From the NCBI GenBank assembly GCA_947623455.1, contig OX392532.1, positions 29,238,792-29,302,791 of the forward strand: DNA of 64,000 bases, written 5' to 3'. The position numbers and the translations under genes were made by a program. Positions 55,389 through 64,000 of this stretch are shown here, piece after piece (positions within the stretch are counted from its first letter, which is position 1; every line of letters begins with the position of its first letter). The notes under the pieces are model-generated. The model searched no databases. It was given only the letters and a program-made list of their open reading frames with translations, and was not told the DNA's origin. The stretch is from Mimachlamys varia (taxonomy: Eukaryota > Mollusca > Bivalvia > Pectinida > Pectinidae).

Positions 55389-58300
55389 CGTGGCCTCTCT
55401 GTTTATGTTTAGTGGTAATTGGTATGGCCTTTCTGATTCTGTTATTTTGTGACAGGTGCGGCCTCTCTGTTTTCGTTTTATTGTGATAGGCATGACCTCT
55501 TTGTTAAATTGTGATATGTGTGACTTTCCTAGTATGTGTAAAATAGTATTGGCTTGGTCTTACTGTTTCTGTTATATTGTGTTGGCATGGCGTCTTTGTT
55601 TCTGTTTTATTGTGTAGACATGGCATCGCTGTTTCTGTTTTATTGTGTAGGCACGGCATCTCTGTTTCTGTTTTATTGTGTAGGTGCGGCCTCTCTGTTT
55701 CTGTTTTATTGTGTAGGTGCGGCCTCTTTGTTTCTGTTTTATTGTGTAGGCGCAGCATTTATGTTTCTGTTTTATTGTGTAGGCGCAGCATTTATGTTTC
55801 TGTTTTATTGTGTAGGCATGGCATCTCTGATTCTGTTTTATTGTGTAGGTGCAGCCTCTCTGTTTCTGTTTTATTGTGTAGGTACGGCATCTCTGTTTCT
55901 GTTTTATTGTGTAGGCGCGGCCTCTCTGATTCTGTTTAATTGTGTAGGTACGGCATCTTCGTTTCTGTTTTATTGTGTAGGCGCGGCATCTCCGTTTCTG
56001 TTTTATTGTGTAGGCACGGCATCTCTGATTCTGTTTTATTGTGTAGGCGCAGCATTTATGTTTCTGTTTTATTGTGTAGGCGCAGCATTTATGTTTCTGT
56101 TTTATTGTGTAGGCGCAGCATTTATGTTTCTGTTTTATTGTGTAGGCATGGCATCTCTGATTCTGTTTTATTGTGTAGGTGCAGCCTCTCTGATTCTGTT
56201 TAATTGTGTAGGTACGGCATCTTCGTTTCTGTTTTATTGTGTAGGTGCAGCCTCTCTGATTCTGTTTAATTGTGTAGGTACGGCATCTTCGTTTCTGTTT
56301 TATTGTGTAGGCGCGGCATCTCTGTTTCTGTTTTATTGTGAAGGCGCGGCCTCTCTGATTCTGTTTTATTGTGTAGGCATGGCATCTCTGATTCTGTTTT
56401 ATTGTGCAGGCGCAGCATCTCTGTTTCTGTTGATTGTGAAGGCATGGCATCTCTGTTTCTGTTTTATTGTGTAGGCATGGCATCTCTGATTCTGTTTTAT
56501 TGTGCAGGCGCGGCATCTCCGTTTCTGTTTTATTGTGTAGGCATGGCATCTCTGATTCTGTTTAATTGTGTAGCCATGGCATCTCTGATTATGTTTTATT
56601 GTGTAGGTGCGACCTCTCTGTTTCTGTTTTATTCTGCAGGTACGGCATCTCTGTTTCTGTTTTATTGTGTTGGCGCGGCATCTCTGATTCTGTTTTATTG
56701 TGTAGGCGCGGCATCTCTGTTTCTGTTTTATCGTGTAGGCGCGGCATCTCTGATTCTGTTTTATTGTGTAGGCGCAGCATCTTCGTTTCTGTAATATTGT
56801 GTAGGCGCAGCATCTCTGTTTCTGTTTTATTGTGTAGACGCAGCATTTATGTTTCTGTTTTATTGTGAAGATGCGGCCTCTCTGTTTCTGTTTTATTGTG
56901 TAGGCATGGTATCTCCGTTTCTGCTTTATTGTGTAGGTGCGGCATCTCTGTTTCTGTTGATTGTGAAGGCATGGCATCTCTGTTTCTGTTTTATTGTGTA
57001 GGCATGACATATCTGATTATGTTTTATTGTGTAGGTGCGACTTCTCTGTTTCTGTTTTATTGTGTAGGCATGGCATCTCTGATTCTGTTTAATTGTGTAG
57101 GCATGGCATATCTGATTATGTTTTATTGTGTAGGTGCGACCTCTCTGTTTCTGTTTTATTCTGCAGGTACGGCATCTCTGTTTCTGTTTTATTGTGTAGG
57201 CGCGGCCTCTCTGATTCTGTTTAATTGTGTAGGTACGGCATCTCCGTTTCTGTTTTATTGTGTAGGCGCAGCATCTCTGTTTCTATTTTATCGTGTAGGC
57301 GCGGCATCTCTGATTCTGTTTTATTGTGCAGGCGCGGCATCTCCGTTTCTGTTTTATTGTGTAGGCGCAGCATCTCTGTTTCTGTTTTATTGTGAAGGCA
57401 TGGCATCTCTGATTCTGTTTTATTGTGTAGGCATGGCATCTCTGATTCTGTTTTATTGTGCAGGCGCGGCATCTCCGTTTCTGTTTTATTTTGTAGGTAT
57501 GGCATCTCTGTTTCTGTTTTATTGTGTAGCCATGGCATCTCTGATTATGTTTTATTGCGTAGGTGCGATCTCTCTGTTTCTGTTTTATTGTGTGCGCGCG
57601 GCATCTCTGATTCTGTTTAATTGTGTTGGCGCGGCATCTCTGTTTCTGTTTTATTTTGAAGGCATGGCATCTCTGTGTCTGTTTTATTGTGTAGGCACGG
57701 CATCTCTGATTCTGTTTCATTGTGTAGGCGCGGCATCTCCGTTTCTGTTTTATTGTGTAGGCGCGGCATCTCTGTTTCTGTTTTATTGTGTAGGCGCGGC
57801 ATCTCTGTTTCTGTTTTATTGTGTAGGCGCAGCATTTATGTTTCTGTTTTATTGTGTAGGCGCAGCATTTATGTTTCTGTTTTATTGTGTAGACATGGCA
57901 TCTCTGTTTCTGTTTTATTGTGTAGACGCAGCATTTATGTTTCTGTTTTATATTGAAGATGCGGCCTCTCTGTTTCTGTTTTATTGTGTAGGCATGGTAT
58001 CTCCGTTTCTGCTTTATTGTGTAGGCGCGGCATCTCTGTTTCTGTTGATTGTGAAGGCATGGCATCTCTGTTTCTGTTTTATTGTGTAGGCATGGCATAT
58101 CTGATTATGTTTTATTGTGTAGGTGCGACTTCTCTGTTTCTGTTTTATTGTGTAGGCATGGCATCTCTGATTCTGTTTAATTGTGTAGGCATGGCATATC
58201 TGATTATGTTTTATTGTGTAGGTGCGACATCTCTGTTTCTGTTTTATTCTGCAGGTACGGCATCTCTGTTTCTGTTTTATTGTGTTGGCGCGGCATCTCT

Positions 58301-61300
58301 GATTCTGTTTTATTTTGTAGGCGCGGCATCTCTGTTTCTGTTTTATCGTGTAGGCGCGGCATCTCTGATTCTGTTTTATTGTGTAGGCGCAGCATTTATG
58401 TTTCTGTTTTATTGTGTAGGTGCGGCCTCTCTGTTTCTATTTTATTGTGAAGGTGCAGCATTTATGTTTCAGTTTTATTGTGTAGGCGCAGCATTTATGT
58501 TTCTGTTTTATTGTGTAGATGCGGCCTCTCTGTTTCTGTTTTATTGTGTAGGCGCGGCCTCTCTGTTTCTGTTTTATTGTGTAGGTACGGTATCTATGTT
58601 TCTGTTTTATTGTGTAGGCGCGGCATCTCTGATTCTGTTTTATTGTGTAGGCGCGCCATCTCTGTTTCTGTTTTATTGTGAAGGCATGGGATCTCTGTTT
58701 CTGTTTTATTGTGTAGGCATGGCATCTCCGTTTTTATTTTATCGTGTAGGCGCGGCATCTCTGATTCTGTTTTATTGTGTGGGCGCGGCATCTCCGTTTC
58801 TATTTTATCATGTAGGCGCGGCATCTCTGATTCTGTTTTATGGGGTAGGCGCGACATCTCCGTTTCTGTTTTATTTTGTTGGTTTGGCATCTCTGTTTCT
58901 GTTTTATTGTGTAGGCGCGGCATCTCTGATTCTGTTTTATTGTGTAGGCGCGGCATCTCTGTTTCTGTTTTATCGTGTAGGCATGGCATCTCTGTTTCTA
59001 TTTTATCGTGTAGGCGCGGCATCTCTGATTCTGTTTTATTGTGTAGGCGCGGCATCTCCGTTTCTGTAATATTGTGTAGGCGCAGCATTTATGTTTCTCT
59101 TTTATTGTGTAGGTGCGGCCTCTCTGTTTCTGTTTCTTTGTGTAGGCGCAGCATTTATGTTTCTGTTTTATTGTGTAGGCAAGGTATATCCGTTTCTGTT
59201 TTATTGTGTAGGCGCGGCATCTCTGATTATGTTTTATTGTGTAGTTGCGATCTCTCTGTTTCTGTTTTATTGTGTAGGTACGGCATCTCTGTTTCTGTTT
59301 TATTGTGTAGGTGCGGCATTTATGTTTCTGTTTTATTGTATAGGCATGGTATCTCTGATTATGTTTTATTGTGTAGGCGCGGCATCTCTGTTTCTGTTTT
59401 ATTATGTAGGCGGGGCATCTCTGATTATGTTTTATTATGTAGGCGCGGCATCGATGTTTGTTTTTTATTGTGTAGGCGCGGCATCTCTCATTATGTTTTA
59501 TTATGTAGGCGCGGCATCGGTGTTTGTTTTTTATTGTGTAGGCGCGGCATCTCTGATTATGTTTTATTGTGTAGACGCGGCATCTCTGATTCTGTTTTAT
59601 TGTGTAGGCGCGGCATCTCTGTTTCTGTTTTATTGTGTAGGCGCGGCATCTCTGTTTCTGTTTTATTATGTAGGGGTGGCATCTCTGTTTCTGTTTTATT
59701 ATGTAGGCGCGGCATCGGTGTTTGTTTTTTATTGTGTAGGCACGGCATCTCTGATTATGTTTTATTGTGTAGGCGCGGCATCTCTGTTTCTGTTTTATTG
59801 TGTAGGCATGGCATGTCCGTTTCTATTTTATCGTGTAGGCGCGGCATCTCTGATTCTGGTTTATTGTGTAGGCGCGGTATCTCCGTTTCTGTAATATTGT
59901 GTAGGCGCAGCATTTATGTTTCTGTTTTATTGTGTAGGTGCGGCCTCTCTGTTTCTGTTTCTTTGTGTAGGCGCAGCATTTATGTTTCTGTTTTATTGTG
60001 TAGGTGCGGCCTCTCTGTTTCTGTTTCTTTGTGTAGGCGCAGCATTTATGTTTCTGTTTTATTGTGTAGGCGCGGCATCTCCGTTTCTGTTTTATTGTGT
60101 AGGCGCGGCATCTCTGTTTCTGTTTTATTATGTAGGCGCGGCATCTCTGTTTCTGTTTTATTGTGTAGGCATGGCATCTCTGATTATGTTTCATTGTGTA
60201 GGTGCGGCCTCTCTGTTTCTGTTTCTTTGTGTAGGCGCAGCATTTATGTTTCTGTTTTATTGTGTAGGCGCGGCATCTCCGTTTCTGTTTTATTGTGTAG
60301 GCGCGGCATCTCTGTTTCTGTTTTATTATGTAGGCGCGGCATCTCTGTTTCTGTTTTATTGTGTAGGCATGGCATCTCTGATTATGTTTCATTGTGTAGG
60401 CGCGGCATCTCTGATTCTGTTTTATTGTGTAGGCGCGGCATCCCTGTTTCTGTTTTATTGTGTAGGCGCGGCATCTCCGTTTCTGTTTTATTGTGTAGGC
60501 GCGGCATCTCTGATTTTGTTTCATTGTGTAGGCGCGGCATCTCTGTTTCTGTTTTATTTTCTAGGTATGGCATCTCTGTTTCTGTTTTATTGTGTAGGCG
60601 CAGCATCTCTGATTCTGTTTCATTGTGTAGGCGCGGCATCTCTGTTTCTGTTTTATTGTGTAGGCGCGGCATCTCCGTTTCTGTTTTATTGTGTAGGCGC
60701 GGCATCTCTGATTCTGTTTTATTGTGTAGGTGCGGCCTCTCTGTTTCTGTTTCTTTGTGTAGGCGCAGCATATATGTTTCTGTTTTATTGTGTAGGCATG
60801 GTATCTCCGTTTCTGTTTTATTGTGTAGGCGCGGCATCTCTGTTTCTGTTTTATTATGTAGGCGCGGCATCTCTGTTTCTGTTTTATTGTGTAGGCGCGG
60901 CATCTCTGATTCTGTTTCATTGTGTAGGCGCGGCATCTCTGTTTCTGTTTTATTGTGTAGGCGCGGCATCTCCGTTTCTGTTTTATTGTGTAGGCGCGGC
61001 ATCTCTGATTCTGTTTTATTGTGTAGGTGCGGCCTCTCTGTTTCTGTTTCTTTGTGTAGGCGCAGCATATATGTTTCTGTTTTATTGTGTAGGCATGGTA
61101 TCTCCGTTTCTGTTTTATTGTGTAGGCGCGGCATCTCTGTTTCTGTTTTATTATGTAGGCGCGGCATCGGTGTTTGTGTTTTATTGTGTAGACATGGCAT
61201 CTCTGATTATGTTTTATTGTGTAGGTACAGCCTCTCTGTTTCTGTTTTATTGTGTAGGTATGGCATCTCTGTTTCTGTTTTATTGTGTAGGCGCGGCATC

Positions 61301-64000
61301 TCTGATTCTGTTTCATTGTGTAGGCGCGGCATCTCTGTTTCTGTTTTATTGTGTAGGCGCGGCATCTCCGTTTCTGTTTTATTGTGTAGGCGCGGCATCT
61401 CTGATTCTGTTTTATTGTGTAGGTGCGGCCTCTCTGTTTCTGTTTCTTTGTGTAGGCGCAGCATATATGTTTCTGTTTTATTGTGTAGGCATGGTATCTC
61501 CGTTTCTGTTTTATTGTGTAGGCGCGGCATCTCTGTTTCTGTTTTATTATGTAGGCGCGGCATCGGTGTTTGTGTTTTATTGTGTAGACATGGCATCTCT
61601 GATTATGTTTTATTGTGTAGGTACAGCCTCTCTGTTTCTGTTTTATTGTGTAGGTATGGCATCTCTGTTTCTGTTTTATTGTGTAGGCGCGGCATCTCTG
61701 AGTCTGTTTAATTGTGTAGGCGCGGCATCTCTGTTTCTGTTATATTGTCAAGGCATGGCATCTCTGTTTCTGTTTTATTGTGAAGGCATGGCATCTCTGA
61801 TTCTATTTTATCGTGTAGGCTCGGCATCTCTGATTCTGTTTTATTGTGTAGGCTCGGCATCTCCGTTTCTGTTTTATCGTGTAGGCGCGGCATCTCTGAT
61901 TCTGTTTTATTGTGTCGGCGCGGCATCTCCGTTTCTGTTTTATTGTGTAGGCGCGGCATCTCTGATTATGTTTTATTGTGTAGTTGCGATCTCTCTGTTT
62001 CTGTTTTATTGTGTAGGTACGGCATCTCTGTTTCTGTTTTATTGTGTAGGTGCGGCATCTCTGATTCTGTTTAATTGTGTAGGTACAGCCTCTCTGTTTC
62101 TGTTTTATTGTGTAGGCACGGCATCTCCGTTTCTGTTTTATCGTGTAGGCGCGGCATCTCTGATTCTGTTTTATTGTGTAGGCACGGCATCTCCGTTTCT
62201 GTTTTATTGTTTAGGCGCAGCATTTATGTTTCTGTTTTATCGTGAAGGCGCGGCATCTGTGTTTGTGTTTTATTGTGTAGGCATGGCATCTCCGTTTCTA
62301 TTTTATCGTGTAGGCGCGGCATCTCTGATTCTGTTTCATTGTGTAGGCGCGGCATCTGTGTTTCTGTTTTATTGTGTAGGCGCGGCATCTCTGTTTCTGT
62401 TTTATTGTGTAGGCGCGGCACTTCCTTTTCTGTTTTATTGTGTAGGCGCAGCATTTATGTTTCTGTTTTATTTTGTAGGTGCGGCCTCTCTGTTTCTGTT
62501 TTATTGTGTAGGCGCAGCATTTATGATTCTGTTTTATTGTGTAGGTGCGGCCTCTCTGTTTCTGTTTTATTGTGTAGGTGCAGCATTTATGTTTCTGTTT
62601 TATTGTGTAGGTGCGGCCTCTCTGTTTCTGTTTTATTGTGTAGGTGCAGCATTTATGTTTCTGTTTTATTGTGTAGGCGCGGCATCTGTGTTTGTGTTTT
62701 ATTGTGTAGGCATTGCATCTCTGTTTCTGTTTTATTGCGTAGGCGCAGCATTTATGTTTCTGTTTTATTGTGTAAGTGCGGCCTCTCTGTTTCTGTTTTA
62801 TTGTGTAGGCGCGGCATCTCTGATTCTGTTTCATTGTGTAGGCGCGGCATCTCCGTTTCTGTTTTATTGTATAGGCATGGTATCTCCGTTTCTGTTTTAT
62901 TGTGTAGGCGCGGCATCTCTGTTTCTGTTTTATTGTGTAGGCGCGGCATCTCTGTTTCTGTTTTATTGTGTAGGCGCGGCATCTCTGTTTCTGTTTTATT
63001 GTGTAGGCGCGGCACTTCCGTTTCTGTTTTATTGTATAGGCATGGCATCTCTGTTTCTGTTTTATTGTGTAGGCGCGGCATCTCTGATTCTGTTTCATTG
63101 TGTAGGCGCGGCATCTCTGTTTCTGTTTTATTGTGTAGGCGCGGCATCTCCGTTTCTGTTTTATTGTGTAGGCGCGGCATCTCTGATTCTGTTTCATTGT
63201 GTAGGCGCGGCATCTCCGTTTCTGTTTTATTGTGTAGGTGCGGCCTCTCTGTTTCTGTTTCTTTGTGTAGGCGCAGCATATATGTTTCTGTTTTATTGTG
63301 TAGGCATGGTATCTCCGTTTCTGTTTTATTGTGTAGGCGCGGCATCTCTGTTTCTGTTTTATTATGTAGGCGCGGCATCGGTGTTTGTGTTTTATTGTGT
63401 AGACATGGCATCTCTGATTATATTTTATTGTGTAGGTACAGCCTCTCTGTTTCTGTTTTATTGTGTAGGTATGGCATCTCTGTTTCTGTTTTATTGTGTA
63501 TGCGCGGCATCTCTGAGTCTGTTTAATTGTGTAGGCGCGGCATCTCTGTTTCTGTTATATTGTCAAGGCATGGCATCTCTGTTTCTGTTTTATTGTGAAG
63601 GCATGGCATCTCTGATTCTATTTTATCGTGTAGGCTCGGCATCTCTGATTCTGTTTTATTGTGTAGGCTCGGCATCTCCGTTTCTGTTTTATCGTGTAGG
63701 CGCGGCATCTCTGATTCTGTTTTATTGTGTCGGCGCGGCATCTCCGTTTCTGTTTTATTGTGTAGGCGCGGCATCTCTGATTATGTTTTATTGTGTAGTT
63801 GCGATCTCTCTGTTTCTGTTTTATTGTGTAGGTACGGCATCTCTGTTTCTGTTTTATTGTGTAGGTGCGGCATCTCTGATTCTGTTTTATTGTGTAGGCA
63901 CGGCATCTCCGTTTCTGTTTTATTGTTTAGGCGCAGCATTTATGTTTCTGTTTTATCGTGAAGGCGCGGCATCTGTGTTTGTGTTTTATTGTGTAGGCAT
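55389..64000 (+). repeat. 33-bp minisatellite, >8.6 kb, continues past the window
   Basis: About 260 tandem units of 33 bp. Each is built from GGCGCGGCATCTCTG, TTTCTGTTTTATTG and TGTA. Main variants swap GATTCTG for TTTCTG, CATTTATG for CATCTCTG, and ATGGCATC for GCGGCATC. The first few units (55389-55550) are degenerate. Occasional 32-bp units (for example near 56425 and 58045, CTGTTGATTGTGAA) shift frame. Because 33 is a multiple of 3 and four of the six frames lack a stop in the consensus, ORFs up to 1000 codons occur (58709-61711) on both strands; they are not called as genes. Higher-order duplication with an 1815-bp offset is visible at the right end. Confidence 0.95.

Noticed and set aside
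55554..63961. Many overlapping ORFs of 60-1000 codons on both strands
   Set aside because: They are repeats of an 11-residue unit caused by a stop-free 33-bp period open in four frames. No domain, splice or start context supports coding.

Overview
The window looks like nuclear DNA of a lophotrochozoan animal, most likely a mollusc and perhaps a bivalve. It is AT-rich and gene-poor, with long introns and intergenic DNA, GT/AG splice signals, and a high density of tRNA-derived SINEs, palindromic MITEs, LINE debris and very large minisatellites. The species assignment is inference from repeat style and gene families, not from a marker gene. There are no prokaryotic operons, rRNA genes or CRISPR arrays.

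Gene content is small. Two intact, closely related acyl-CoA synthetase-like genes (AMP-binding, ANL superfamily) lie in the same orientation at 4.6-7.1 kb and 22.2-26.7 kb. Each has its whole coding region in one exon, preceded by an intron that follows a separate 5' exon. A decayed third copy of the C-terminal part lies just after gene 1 (7.34-7.80 kb). A third copy of the 5' exon with its splice donor stands alone at 40.3 kb. At 50.0-50.5 kb there are two exons of a C-type lectin domain carrying an in-frame TAG exactly where the Trp of the WND motif should be.

Mobile DNA makes up most of the recognisable sequence. It includes a 4-kb DDE transposon with terminal inverted repeats, a frameshifted transposase and a C-terminal SWIM zinc finger (12.48-16.52 kb); a 1.67-kb non-autonomous element with ~48-bp inverted termini beginning TTAA (41.29-42.97 kb); a 1.5-kb TIR-bounded element whose interior is an 8-copy ~150-bp tandem array (47.97-49.47 kb); many foldback/MITE palindromes; tRNA-derived SINEs; and the end of a LINE reverse transcriptase.

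The most interesting system is a dispersed repeat family, about ten copies on both strands, whose core is a type I hammerhead ribozyme: CTGANGA, a GTCC/GGAC-type stem II, GAAAC, and a GTA cleavage triplet in a fixed 44-nt layout. Three copies (23.78, 24.64 and 35.31 kb) keep every core nucleotide; others are decayed or truncated. Some units are tandem dimers of about 290 or 370 bp, an architecture like retrozymes and other ribozyme-bearing retroelements.

Four tandem arrays dominate the rest: a 22-bp array (17.14-19.0 kb), an 11-bp array (29.1-30.5 kb), the ~150-bp array at 48 kb, and a 33-bp array of at least 8.6 kb running off the right edge (55.39-64.0 kb). Three of the four have periods that are multiples of 11 bp. 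The very long ORFs in the last array follow from a 33-bp unit being open in four frames and are not evidence of a gene.
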